A program made the translations under genes and the position numbers. The notes under the pieces were generated by a model. It searched no databases. It was not told where the DNA came from and was given only the letters and a program-made list of their open reading frames with translations. Of a DNA stretch of 64,000 bases, positions 25,442 through 39,146 are shown piece by piece (positions within the stretch are counted from its first letter, which is position 1; each line of letters begins with the position of its first letter). The stretch is from Arthrobacter globiformis (GTDB lineage Bacteria > Actinomycetota > Actinomycetes > Actinomycetales > Micrococcaceae), in the NCBI RefSeq assembly GCF_030815865.1, contig NZ_JAUSXI010000001.1, forward strand, positions 1,550,001 through 1,614,000, given 5' to 3'.

Positions 25442-26839
25442 CTAAGTTACGACGCCGGTATCCAGCGGTGCGGTCCGCCCGGCGGCTGCCTCAAGCCGCA
25501 GGTCGAGGTCAGTCATGACCACTGCGGCCAGGTCCCGCAGGTTTGCACTGTCCTCGCCGGTCATGGTGCGGGGTTGGAAGTCCAGGATGCAGAGGGTGCC
25601 CAGGTTGTAGCCGTTCCGGGTCTTGAGGGGAGCGCCGGCGTAGAATTTAAGGCCGAACTCGCCAGCGACCAGCGGATTGAGCAGCGTCCGCGGGTCCTCC
25701 GGCGCGTTCTCCACCACCCAAAGGTCGTCCTGCAGGATTGCCGACGCGCAGAGCCCCGGATCCCTGCTGATCTGCTCCACGTCCAGTCCGTGGTGGGACT
25801 TGAACCAGATCCGGTCATGATCGACGATCGACACAATGGCCACCGGCACCGAGAACAGCCTGGCAGTCAGGGCAGTGATCCTGTCGAAGGCGCCGTCCGG
25901 GGGAGTGTCGAGGATGCCGTAGCTGTGCACGGCCTCCATCCGGGCTTCCTCGTCGGCGGGAACGACGGTGGCGTCAACCTTGTGCTTTCCGCGGCTGCTC
26001 AGCGAGAGCTCATACAGGGCCTGGCTCACCTCGGTGGTCGACGGCCTGTCCTCCGGGTTCCGTGCTGTCATGGCGGCCAGGAGGAGCCGCCACTCAGGCT
26101 CGACGTCGTCAGGGATGTGGGGGTCGTCCATCAGGCGGGCGAGGGCGCTCTGCAGGGGGTCGCCCGGGAAGGCCTGCTGTCCGGTCAGGGACTCGAGCAG
26201 CACCAGCCCCAGGGAGTACACGTCACTTGGTGGTCCCAAGGGCTCGGCCTTCGCCTGCTCCGGGCTGAGGTAGCCCGCGGTGCCAAGGAAGCCGCCGTCG
26301 TGCAGGTCCTGGGCGTCAGCCATGAGCGCGATGCCGAAATCCGTCAGTTTTGCGTGCATCCGGGCGGTGTCGTGCTGGTAGTCGAAGACCAGGATATTGC
26401 CCGGTTTCACGTCCCGGTGAACCACGCCACTTTTATGGATGTAGGCCAAGGCATCCGCCACGTCGTAGCCGATCTCGGCAGTATGGCGGGAGGACAACGG
26501 GCCTTCGGCGAGGCGGCGCTTGAGATCCGGGCCTTCCACCAGCTCCATCACCAGGTAAATGCGGGTGCGGCCGGGCTCTCCCCGGTCCACGCCGGCGTCA
26601 AGGAGGGTGATCAGGCTGTGATGGTTCAGGGCCGCCAGGACTTTGACTTCGGCGTCATCGTCCCGTGCTGTTTCGTGAGCCGCGTTGCTTCTGTTGATGA
26701 CTTTGAGGGCCACCTCGCGCTCGAGGGACTCGTCGACCGCCCGGTACACGTTGGCCATGGCGCCGGAACCGATCTGTTCCACCACCCGGTACCTTCCGCC
26801 GATGACTGCGCCTTGTGCAATGCCGGGTTGTACGGCCAT
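25442..26839 (-). CDS. Serine/threonine protein kinase with C-terminal GAF domain
   Basis: 465 residues from ATG 26839 (AAAGGT upstream). Residues about 15-275 are a Hanks-type kinase: glycine loop IGSGAMANVYRA, catalytic Lys in VALKVINRS, HRDVKPGNILVF, DFGIAL, and GTAGYLSPEQAKAE in the activation segment. Residues about 305-460 match a GAF domain (ILDTPPDGAFDRITALTARLFSVPVAIVS, GLCASAILQDDLWVVENAPEDPR, YAGAPLKTRNGYNLGTLCILD). No membrane helix or PASTA repeats are present, so it is cytoplasmic and the GAF domain is the probable sensor. It is a plausible stress or redox-responsive kinase. Confidence 0.92.
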   Translation of the reverse strand: MAVQPGIAQGAVIGGRYRVVEQIGSGAMANVYRAVDESLEREVALKVINRSNAAHETARDDDAEVKVLAALNHHSLITLLDAGVDRGEPGRTRIYLVMELVEGPDLKRRLAEGPLSSRHTAEIGYDVADALAYIHKSGVVHRDVKPGNILVFDYQHDTARMHAKLTDFGIALMADAQDLHDGGFLGTAGYLSPEQAKAEPLGPPSDVYSLGLVLLESLTGQQAFPGDPLQSALARLMDDPHIPDDVEPEWRLLLAAMTARNPEDRPSTTEVSQALYELSLSSRGKHKVDATVVPADEEARMEAVHSYGILDTPPDGAFDRITALTARLFSVPVAIVSIVDHDRIWFKSHHGLDVEQISRDPGLCASAILQDDLWVVENAPEDPRTLLNPLVAGEFGLKFYAGAPLKTRNGYNLGTLCILDFQPRTMTGEDSANLRDLAAVVMTDLDLRLEAAAGRTAPLDTGVVT

Positions 26840-26980
26840 GAGGTACCTTTGATTTCCCGCCGGGCCCCCGGGGCCGGCGATATTCGTGCGTTGAAGCGGT
26901 GCGACAGCAGTGTGTGCCAGATGCAGAGTTTTGAGTACACCGAAAGAGCCGACTTGCATCGGCTCTTTCGGTGGTTTGGC

Positions 26981-27238
26981 CTAGATGAGGCTGGGGGCGC
27001 TGGCCAGGATGTAGTCGGCGGCTGCCGGGCCGGTCATGGCCAGCTCGCAGTTCTCCGGATCGATGCCGCGCTCCCTAACGGCTGTGAACAAGGAGTCGGG
27101 GGCGGCTGGCTGCAACTCATGAATCAGGCACCAGCTGGTGTAGAGGCCATAGAGCTCGTCGGGGCCGAGGACCGTGTCGGTTTCCCGCTCGGTAGTCAGG
27201 GCTTCGGCGATAAATGAGTGAAACTGGGTGGCATCCAT
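26981..27238 (-). CDS. Small acidic hypothetical protein
   Basis: 85 residues from ATG 27238 with AGGAG six bases upstream. Sequence MDATQFHSFIAEALTTERET, ELYGLYTSWCLIHELQP, DSLFTAVRERGIDPENCELAMTGPAAADYIL. It is helical and soluble, with one Cys in each half. The family is not recognised. It lies 141 bp upstream of, and on the same strand as, the kinase gene, so cotranscription is possible. Confidence 0.7.
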   Translation of the reverse strand: MDATQFHSFIAEALTTERETDTVLGPDELYGLYTSWCLIHELQPAAPDSLFTAVRERGIDPENCELAMTGPAAADYILASAPSLI

Positions 27239-27337
27239 TTTGGCTCCTCTGAGGCATGCACATTGATCCGCCGTTTCTGCTTCAGCGATAACGGATCTCT
27301 GCCCATAGCGGCCAGCGATCTACCTGAAATTTATGCG

Positions 27338-27355
27338 AGACAGACTGTTCTGTCT
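27338..27355. promoter_or_regulatory. 7-bp palindrome upstream of the rrn operon
   Basis: AGACAGA and TCTGTCT around CTGT. It resembles a TetR-type operator or a short hairpin; no regulator can be linked to it. Confidence 0.35.
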
Positions 27356-27511
27356 AGTTGAGCCGGTCACACGCAGACCATTGTCCGGGACTTCGCTACC
27401 GGAGGGTACGCCAGGGCTCTGTCGGGTGCATCTGGTGGTGCCTGAAACTGACTGGGCTCGTTGCGATCCCGCCCTGGGCTAGCAGGGAAGGCTGCACCTC
27501 GGGGGCCCGAT

Positions 27512-27540
27512 TTGCGCGGGCCTCGGGGGCCGTGTAGAGT
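27512..27540 (+). promoter_or_regulatory. Probable rrn promoter
   Basis: TTGCGC, a 17-base spacer, then TAGAGT, a good sigma-70-type match about 400 bases before the 16S gene. The wider 27239-27937 region holds no credible ORF. Confidence 0.65.
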
Positions 27541-27762
27541 CTTTCGAGTCGCCGCCGCTGAAGCGGAAAGATAGCGACCGACCCCCTTTCTAACAGCCTG
27601 AAAATGGCGCACTGAACTGTGTGCCGCGGACGGGCCGGGGACCTTCCTGCAAGCGGAAATCGCGGAAACGCTGGTTTGCAAAGCTTCGCCGGACCGGGTA
27701 AGTTTGAAAAGTTGCTCCGGAGCGATCCTGAACGGAAGTTTGGGTGGTGCCGGGTGTGTCTG

Positions 27763-27780
27763 TTGTTTGAGAACTCAATA
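27763..27780 (+). promoter_or_regulatory. Antitermination/processing element in the rrn leader
   Basis: TTGTTTGAGAACTCAATA, a conserved actinobacterial rrn leader sequence. A second copy, TTGTTTGAGAACTACATAG, is at 29842-29860 before 23S, as expected for rRNA antitermination (boxA-like) or RNase III processing sites. Confidence 0.6.
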
Positions 27781-27937
27781 GTGTGCCAAGTTTGTTGATA
27801 CCGATTTTTTATTAAATTGGTTGAATTTGCCGGGCCTGCCACCTCCGTGGTGTGGTCTGGTGTTTTTGGCTGGTTTCAAATTTTGTGCAGCCTGGTTCCG
27901 CGTTATTTCCGTGGTGCCTGGTTGTGTCTGTTTTACT

Positions 27938-33122
<5,185 letters not shown>

Positions 33123-33355
33123 CACACACTCTTCTTCGTGAACGGATTCAAAAGACGTTCACACCAGGGGGAGAGTAAAAAGAAACAAGACTGCTTGCGT
33201 CCACTATGTGGTTCCCAACCAACAAACCCGCCACCGGGTTTCACGGTCCAGGAAACCAACAACTCAATAACAACACCACAGCTGCAACAACCTGCAGCAA
33301 CGTGTGTAACCACAAGTTTTCCCACCCCGGCACACACCGGGGCACGGGACACAGG

Positions 33356-33475
33356 GTTACGGCGGTCATAGCGTGGGGGAAACGCCCGGTCCCATTCCGA
33401 ACCCGGAAGCTAAGACCCACAGCGCCGATGGTACTGCACCCGGGAGGGTGTGGGAGAGTAGGTCACCGCCGGACA
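33356..33475 (+). rRNA. rrf: 5S ribosomal RNA
   Basis: GTTACGGCGGTCATAGCGTG to CACCGCCGGACA, about 120 nt. It contains CCGAACCCGGAAGCTAAG and GGTACTGCACCCGGGAGG, standard 5S helices and loops. It completes a single rrn operon. Confidence 0.96.
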
Positions 33476-33493
33476 ACCATTAGAAAAACGGTC

Positions 33494-33525
33494 GAGAGCC
33501 CCAACCAGTCATGGTTGGGGCTCTC
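33494..33525 (+). terminator. rrn operon terminator
   Basis: 14-bp perfect stem GAGAGCCCCAACCA around a GTCA loop, shortly after 5S. Confidence 0.9.
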
Positions 33526-33563
33526 CCGCATTTAACCCGCCAGGCGATCCCGCCCCAGGCGCC

Positions 33564-33588
33564 GGGTTTCGACAGGCTCAACCAACGG
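33564..33588. repeat. Single arm of the dispersed repeat after the rrn operon
   Basis: GGTTTCGACAGGCTCAACCA, 38 bases beyond the rrn terminator. Confidence 0.85.
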
Positions 33589-33741
33589 ACCTTCCCCCAA
33601 CCCTCCCGAGTTCGGCTTGAAGGTGATGGAGCGCCCCGTCCCGGTATTCGGCCCGCTAGGGGAACATGTCCAGGCCGGGCACCGTTGTATGTGGGGAACC
33701 GTGTCATGGATCAGCGGGTCAACCCCAACAAAGGACACCTT

Positions 33742-34596
33742 ATGCCCCAGCGCACCATCGTCATCACCGGCGCCAGCGACGGCGTCGGGGCAGCAGCCGC
33801 GCGGAACCTGGCCCGGGCAGGTGAGCGGATCGTCGTCGTCGGGCGTTCCCCGGAGAAGACTGCAGCGGTGGGTTCGGAACTGGGCGTTGACTATTTCGTC
33901 TGTGACTTCGCGGAGCTGGCGCAGGTGCGCGACCTAGCCTTGGCGCTGCGGGCGAGGTACCCGCTAATTGATGTTTTGGTGAACAACGCCGGCGGGATCA
34001 TGCGCGGCCACGAGCTGACGGCGGACGGCCATGAGAAGACTTTCCAGGTCAACCACCTGGCGCCGTTCCTGCTCACGACCGAGCTGCTGGACATTCTCAC
34101 TGCCAGCCGTGCCACCGTCATCAATACCTCGAGTGCTGCCAACGGATTCGGGCGCCTGGATCTGACGGATCTCAACTCAGAGCGGAGCTACTCGACAAAC
34201 CGCGCTTATGGCACCGCGAAACTCGCGAACATCCTGTTTACCGCCGAACTGCAGAACCGCTACGGGAAGGACGGCATTGCGGTGGCCGCCTTCCACCCCG
34301 GCGTCGTGGCGACCAACTTCGCCGCGGAGTCCACGAGCTGGTTCCGCCATGCCTACAAGACTGTCCTAAACCGGTTCCTGTTCTCGGCCGAGCAGGGCGC
34401 CGACACGCTCGTCTGGCTCGCTACTTCCACGCCCGGACGGGACTGGTTGTCTGGCGCCTTTTACGTCAAGCGTGCGCTGGCGAAGGCCAACAGGCAGGCC
34501 TACGACGCCGGGCTGGCGAGGGACTTCTGGGACCGCAGCCTGGAGCTTGTCAGTGCAGGCGAGCCGGCGGCCACGTCCGAACTCGACAACGCCTGA
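33742..34596 (+). CDS. Short-chain dehydrogenase/reductase
   Basis: 284 residues from ATG 33742; AAAGGA lies eight bases upstream and decides this start. SDR features: TGASDGVGAAAARNL (cofactor TGxxxGxG), DVLVNNAGGIM, catalytic Ser in INTSSAANGFG, and YGTAKLANILF containing the YxxxK pair. The C-terminal part (HPGVVATNFAAES) matches retinol dehydrogenase/WW-domain oxidoreductase-like SDRs. A basic residue after the first strand (VVGRSPEKT) favours NADPH. Substrate unknown; cytoplasmic. Confidence 0.92.
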   Translation: MPQRTIVITGASDGVGAAAARNLARAGERIVVVGRSPEKTAAVGSELGVDYFVCDFAELAQVRDLALALRARYPLIDVLVNNAGGIMRGHELTADGHEKTFQVNHLAPFLLTTELLDILTASRATVINTSSAANGFGRLDLTDLNSERSYSTNRAYGTAKLANILFTAELQNRYGKDGIAVAAFHPGVVATNFAAESTSWFRHAYKTVLNRFLFSAEQGADTLVWLATSTPGRDWLSGAFYVKRALAKANRQAYDAGLARDFWDRSLELVSAGEPAATSELDNA

Positions 34597-34623
34597 GATG
34601 CGCTGGTCCCATAGGGACGGGAT

Positions 34624-34909
34624 TCAGCCCTCGCAGCCTACGCCGTCACTGTTGCTGTCCAGGCGGTAAATGTCCGAACCAGTGACGGTCACGGGCCCTT
34701 GAAGTCAACGCAAGTGTGCTGGGTGACGGAGTAGCTGAGGCCGCGGCGGCTTTGGCCGCAATCACACTGCCGCTGGCCGCCTGGCCATTTCCGCACCCTG
34801 TGACTACCAGCAACAGAAGACTGAGTACAGCAAGCCCCCGGCCGCGGCGCCGCTTGATTGAAGCAGCGAGAATCGCCTCATTGCGCCCCATCGACTGGTT
34901 CGTAGTCAT
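34624..34909 (-). pseudogene. Lipoprotein with excalibur-type calcium-binding tail, frameshifted
   Basis: ATG 34909 (GGGGAAA upstream) opens MTTNQSMGRNEAILAASIK, then RRRGRGLAVLSLLLLVVTGC, a lipoprotein signal with lipobox VTGC. After an Ala/Ser/Pro linker, meaningful coding moves to other frames: TCVDFKGP in one and VTVTGSDIYRLDSNSDGVGC followed by EG and TGA 34624 in another. The tail DSNSDGVGCEG is an excalibur-type DxDxDGxGCE motif. Two small indels near 34690-34725 would restore one continuous protein of about 95 residues. It is either a decayed gene or a local sequencing error. Confidence 0.6.
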
Positions 34910-34996
34910 ATTTCCCCTAGGTCCAAGTACAGGTCTCCTGCCTAATGAGGGCACAGCAAAAAGTTCCCCTCAGGAAGGGCCCTGCGGGAGGGTCTG

Positions 34997-35094
34997 GGTG
35001 CAAGCGGCGAAAGGTGAGGGAAGGTTTGGGTTTAGGCAGCGAAAGGTGAGGGAGGGTTTCGGTTTTAGGCGGCGAAAGGTGAGGGACCGTTTGA
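34997..35094. repeat. Three tandem 32-33 bp repeats
   Basis: GCGGCGAAAGGTGAGGGA recurs at 35004, 35036 (GCAGCG variant) and 35069 with T/G-rich spacers, ending three bases from the stop of the GGDEF/EAL gene. Confidence 0.85.
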
Positions 35095-35096
35095 AA

Positions 35097-37250
35097 TCAG
35101 CGGCGGAGGCGAAGTCCCTCAAGCGCCTGAAGCGCCTCGGCTGAGCGGCTGATGGCCTGATCGAGGGCGGCCTCGGATTCAGGTACCGAGAACAGATAGC
35201 CCTGCAGCGCGTCGCACTGCAGGTCCGTCAGGTAGGCGGCCTGCTCGGCAGTTTCGATGCCCTCCGCGGTGACGCTGAGCCCGAGGCTGTGGGCCATATT
35301 GATCATGGAGCTGAGGATGGGCAGCTTCTCCGCCCCGGTGCGGACCATGGAGACAAAGGACTGGTCGATCTTCACCGCGTCCACGGGCAGGTCCTGAAGC
35401 CGGCCCAGGGACGAGTAGCCGGTGCCGAAATCATCGAGCGCAACCCGCACCCCGGCGCTGCGCAGGCTCGCGAGCTGGCTGATCACGTGGTCGTCGGCGT
35501 CGAAAAAGACGCTCTCCGTCACCTCCAGCACCAGCTGCCTGGGATCCATGCCGTGGGATTCGGCCATGGCCAGCACATTGCCGGCGAAATCGCGGTCCCG
35601 CAGCTGCACGCCGGACACGTTGACCGCCAATGAACGATCAGCGCCGCCGGTAAGCCAGGGCCCCAGCTGGATGAAACTTTCCCGCATCATTTGCAGGCCG
35701 ATCACCGAGATCAGACCGCTGCGCTCCGCCGTCGGAATGAACTGCGACGGCGGGACATTCCTGCCGTCGCGCTCCCACCGGGCCAGGGCCTCGAACTGGA
35801 TCACCTCTCCCAGCCGCGGCGAAACAACCGGCTGGTAACTCACACGGATCTCGTCGTTATCGACGGCGAGCCGCAGCCCCGCCTCCATGTCCGTCCGCTG
35901 CACCAGGGCCGTCATCATCTCCGGCCTGAACCGCATGTACCGGTTCTTGCCGGCGGCTTTGGCCGCGTACATCGCCACATCCGCGCGACGCAGTAGCTCC
36001 GACGCAGCCACCGCGTCCGCGCATAGCGACGCGATCCCCAGGCTCAGGCTGGGCCGCAGCATGGTCCCTTCGATCCACACCGGAACATTGAGCGACTGCA
36101 CGATGCGCTCCGCGACGGACTCGGCATCCACAGATCCGGTCAGGAGCACGACGAACTCGTCACCGCCCAGCCGGGCCACAGTGTCATCCGGCCGGACGCA
36201 GGCCCTCAGCCGGCGGGCCACCTCCACCAGCATCTGGTCTCCGGCGGCGTGGCCCAGAATGTCGTTGACCTCCTTGAAGTCGTCCAGGTCGAGGAGGAGA
36301 ACGTCGACGGCGGTACTACTGCGGCCGTGCAGCGCTTCGGACAGTTGGTCATGGAACAGCTTGCGGTTTGCCAGCCCGGTGAGCGGATCCTGAAACGCCA
36401 TGGCTTTCAGCTGCTCTGCCTGTTCGGCCAGATCCGCCATCGCTTGCCGGGCCTGTTCCTGGGCCCGGCGCCGCGGCGTGACATCCCGGAAGCTCCAGAC
36501 CCTGCCCACCACCAAGTTGCCCACCCGCTGTGGCCGTGAGTAGCGTTCGAACGTGCGGCCGTCGAGGAACTCCAACGTGTCGTGGCTTTCGGCGGTCGGG
36601 TGCGCGTACAGTTCGTTGACCTTGTCCAGGAAGCTCTCGGGGTGCGCAAGGAGGCCCACCACGAAATCAATCACGGCCGCGTCGTCGCCCGCGGCCATAA
36701 GCTCACGGGGGATGCCCCACATCTTCGTGAACTGCTCGTTGATGCCGGCGATCTTTCCGTCGACACCGACCACCAGGATCCCGTCAGCCGTCGACTCCAG
36801 GGTGGCGCTGAGCAGCGACATCGCCTCCCGCAGCTCGGCGTCGGCCTCCTGCCGGTGAAACGTGGCCCGGACTGATGCGACCAGGGATGCGCCGCCGTCG
36901 GAATCCAGCAGCGAGCAGGCCACCTCGCCGTGGAACTCGGTGCCGTCGCTGCGCAGGCCGTAGGACTCGAAGGGGGTCTGCGGGGCCGAGCTGTCTCCGG
37001 ACTCCCGATCGCTGCGCAGGCTGGCGAAGAGGCGGTCGAATCCGCTGCGGTAGCCCTCGGCGAGGAGCATGCGGTGATCCTGGCCCACCAGGTGAAGCCT
37101 GCCGTAGCCGAAGAGCCGTTCGGCGGCGGCGTTGACCTGTGCGATCACGCCGTCGCTGCCGACCACCAGAACCGCGTCCGGCAGGGAATCGAACAGGGCG
37201 GCGTAGCTGCCGGCTGGAATCCCCTCAGGGCGTGGGGAAGCCGCCGTCAT
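35097..37250 (-). CDS. PAS-PAS-GGDEF-EAL cyclic-di-GMP protein
   Basis: 717 residues from ATG 37250. An in-frame extension upstream is repeat DNA and is discarded, though no strong ribosome site precedes 37250. Two PAS domains (about 12-130 and 140-270; VLVVGSDGVIAQVNAAAERLFGYG, ILVVGVDGKIAGINEQF) precede a GGDEF domain with intact RLGGDEF and an RPDD inhibitory I-site five residues before it. The EAL domain (about 455-705) has FEALARWE, EVTESVF, DDFGTGYSSL, KIDQSFV and TAEGIET, all needed for phosphodiesterase activity. It may both make and hydrolyse c-di-GMP. No membrane helix, so it senses a cytoplasmic signal. Confidence 0.93.
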   Translation of the reverse strand: MTAASPRPEGIPAGSYAALFDSLPDAVLVVGSDGVIAQVNAAAERLFGYGRLHLVGQDHRMLLAEGYRSGFDRLFASLRSDRESGDSSAPQTPFESYGLRSDGTEFHGEVACSLLDSDGGASLVASVRATFHRQEADAELREAMSLLSATLESTADGILVVGVDGKIAGINEQFTKMWGIPRELMAAGDDAAVIDFVVGLLAHPESFLDKVNELYAHPTAESHDTLEFLDGRTFERYSRPQRVGNLVVGRVWSFRDVTPRRRAQEQARQAMADLAEQAEQLKAMAFQDPLTGLANRKLFHDQLSEALHGRSSTAVDVLLLDLDDFKEVNDILGHAAGDQMLVEVARRLRACVRPDDTVARLGGDEFVVLLTGSVDAESVAERIVQSLNVPVWIEGTMLRPSLSLGIASLCADAVAASELLRRADVAMYAAKAAGKNRYMRFRPEMMTALVQRTDMEAGLRLAVDNDEIRVSYQPVVSPRLGEVIQFEALARWERDGRNVPPSQFIPTAERSGLISVIGLQMMRESFIQLGPWLTGGADRSLAVNVSGVQLRDRDFAGNVLAMAESHGMDPRQLVLEVTESVFFDADDHVISQLASLRSAGVRVALDDFGTGYSSLGRLQDLPVDAVKIDQSFVSMVRTGAEKLPILSSMINMAHSLGLSVTAEGIETAEQAAYLTDLQCDALQGYLFSVPESEAALDQAISRSAEALQALEGLRLRR

Positions 37251-37311
37251 GCGACCGTTGCGTGAGACCGCGAAAAACTCATTGAGCGTCCACCCCCTCA
37301 GCAAGATCGTA

Positions 37312-37774
37312 CCGCTGATCGAGCTTGTTGAGATCAAGGTCCGGCGGAGACCCGCTGATCGAGCTTGTCGAGATCGAAGGTTCAACCGGCGGACACCCCG
37401 CTGATCGAGCTTGTCGAGATCGAAGGCTCAACCAGCGGACACCCGCTGATCGAGCTTGTCGAGATCAAGATCCGGCGGAGGTCCTTGGTTTCGGCAGGCT
37501 CAACCAGCGGAGCCGGCTCAACCGGCGGACACCCCGCTGATCGAGCTTGTCGAGATCGAAGGCTCAACCAGCGGACACCCGCTGATCGAGCTTGTCGAGA
37601 TCAAGATCCGGCGGAGGTCCTTGGTTTCGGCAGGCTCAACCAGCGGAGCCGGCTCAACCGGCGGACACCCCGCTGATCGAGCTTGTCGAGATCAAGATCC
37701 GGCGGAGGTCCTTGGTTTCGGCAGGCTCAACCAGCGGACCCAGGCTCAACCAGCGAACCCAACTCAACCAGCGG
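37312..37774. repeat. Second large cluster of the dispersed palindromic repeat
   Basis: Alternating GCTGATCGAGCTTGTCGAGA and TTTCGGCAGGCTCAACCAGC arms, with a higher-order unit of roughly 130 bp repeated (for example 37441-37570 and 37578-37690). The cluster spans the gap between the GGDEF/EAL gene and ugd and supplies the ugd stop codon at 37764-37766. Confidence 0.93.
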
Positions 37775-39146
37775 AGACGTGCCCAACCACCGGCGCCGTC
37801 TGGGTGCCGAGGCCGCGCACCGTCCAGCCTTCGGCCTGCCACGCCGCAGCGTCCAGTACGTTCCGTGCGTCCAGCACTGTCCGGCGTCGTACCAGCTGCC
37901 CGATGGCGGCCGGAGACAGTTCGCGGTACTCAGCCCACTCGGTCAGCAGCAGTACCAGCTCGGCACCCTCAAGTGCCCTCGTGGCAGAGGCCTCAAACCG
38001 CAGCTGCGGGTAGCGCATCCATGAATTGTTGATGGCCTTCGGGTCCGTCACCGTGACGTGCGCCCCGGCAGAGGCGAGCCGGAGCGCGACGTCGAGGGCG
38101 GGGGAGTTGCGGGTGTCGTCCGTGTCCGGCTTGAACGCCGCGCCCAGCACGGTGACCGTCCGGCCGGCGATCATGCCGCCGCAGAGTTCCCGGGCAATCT
38201 CCGCGGTCCGCGCCCGCTGGCCGACGTTGATGGAGTCCACCACACCCATCCAGCCGTCCACGGACCGGACCTCCAGCGCCTGGGCCTGGGCCCGGAAACT
38301 GCGGATGTCCTTGGGTAGGCAGCCCCCGCCGAACCCCAGCCCGGCGTGCAGGTAGCGGTTGCCGATGCGCGGATCCATGCCCATCGCCTCGCTCAGTTCG
38401 GTGACGTCGGCTCCGGCGGCGTCGCACAGTTCCGACATCGCGTTGATGAAGCTGACCTTCGTGGCCAGGTAGGCGTTCGACGCCGACTTAATCAGTTCCG
38501 CCGTCGCGAAATTGCACACGAGCCGCGGGATGCCGGCGCGCAGCAGCGGCTCGTACACCGCGTCCAGCACAGCGGTCACACCGCGGGCAGCTCCCTGTGT
38601 CCCGTCGCTACGGCGCCCGAACGCGCCCTCCTTGCCGCCGGGCACCCCGTACACCAGCCGGTCCGGCACCAGCGTGTCCTTCACCGCGGTGCCCTGCCGC
38701 AGGAACTCGGGATTCCAGCCCAGCAGCACGTCCGGCCGCGCGGCGAGCATGCGCCCCAGCCGGTCAACGGTGCCCACGGGCACGGTTGATTTACCGACGA
38801 CGGCGGCACCCCGGCTCAGGTGCGGAAGGAGACTTTTGGTGGCGGAGACCAGGTAGCTGAGGTCGGCGCCGTCGGAGGTCTTGGACTGCGGCGTGCCCAC
38901 GCATAGGAAGTGCATCTGCGCCCCGGCGGCGTCGGCAAAGCCCGTGGAGAAGCTGAGGCGGCCGGTGGCGCGGCCGTCGCGCAGGAGCTCGTCGAGCCCC
39001 GGTTCGAAGAAGGGGGCCCGGCCGGCTGCTAGTTGCTCGACGCGTGCGGGGTCGACGTCGATCCCCACCACGGTGTGGCCCATGGAGGCGAGGGTGGCAG
39101 CATGGACGGCACCGAGGTAGCCGCAGCCGATCACGGAAATTTTCAC
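37764..39146 (-). CDS. ugd: UDP-glucose 6-dehydrogenase
   Basis: 460 residues from GTG 39146, overlapping the preceding glycosyltransferase stop by four bases (GTGA). NAD-binding ISVIGCGYLGAVHAATLASMGH opens the protein. VPVGTVDRLG, NPEFLRQGTAVKD, the catalytic-cysteine motif GFGGGCLPKDIRSF and the C-terminal GAAFKPDTDDTRNSPA follow, all diagnostic. It oxidises UDP-glucose to UDP-glucuronate for surface polysaccharides. The final SAG and TGA come from a dispersed repeat (TCCGCTGGTTGA). Coupling with a GT4 gene fits cell-envelope polysaccharide or glycolipid synthesis. Confidence 0.95.
   Translation of the reverse strand: MKISVIGCGYLGAVHAATLASMGHTVVGIDVDPARVEQLAAGRAPFFEPGLDELLRDGRATGRLSFSTGFADAAGAQMHFLCVGTPQSKTSDGADLSYLVSATKSLLPHLSRGAAVVGKSTVPVGTVDRLGRMLAARPDVLLGWNPEFLRQGTAVKDTLVPDRLVYGVPGGKEGAFGRRSDGTQGAARGVTAVLDAVYEPLLRAGIPRLVCNFATAELIKSASNAYLATKVSFINAMSELCDAAGADVTELSEAMGMDPRIGNRYLHAGLGFGGGCLPKDIRSFRAQAQALEVRSVDGWMGVVDSINVGQRARTAEIARELCGGMIAGRTVTVLGAAFKPDTDDTRNSPALDVALRLASAGAHVTVTDPKAINNSWMRYPQLRFEASATRALEGAELVLLLTEWAEYRELSPAAIGQLVRRRTVLDARNVLDAAAWQAEGWTVRGLGTQTAPVVGHVSAG

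Noticed and set aside
27367-27842. Minus-strand ORFs in the rrn leader
   Set aside because: They overlap the promoter/leader signals, have no ribosome sites and no protein-like composition.
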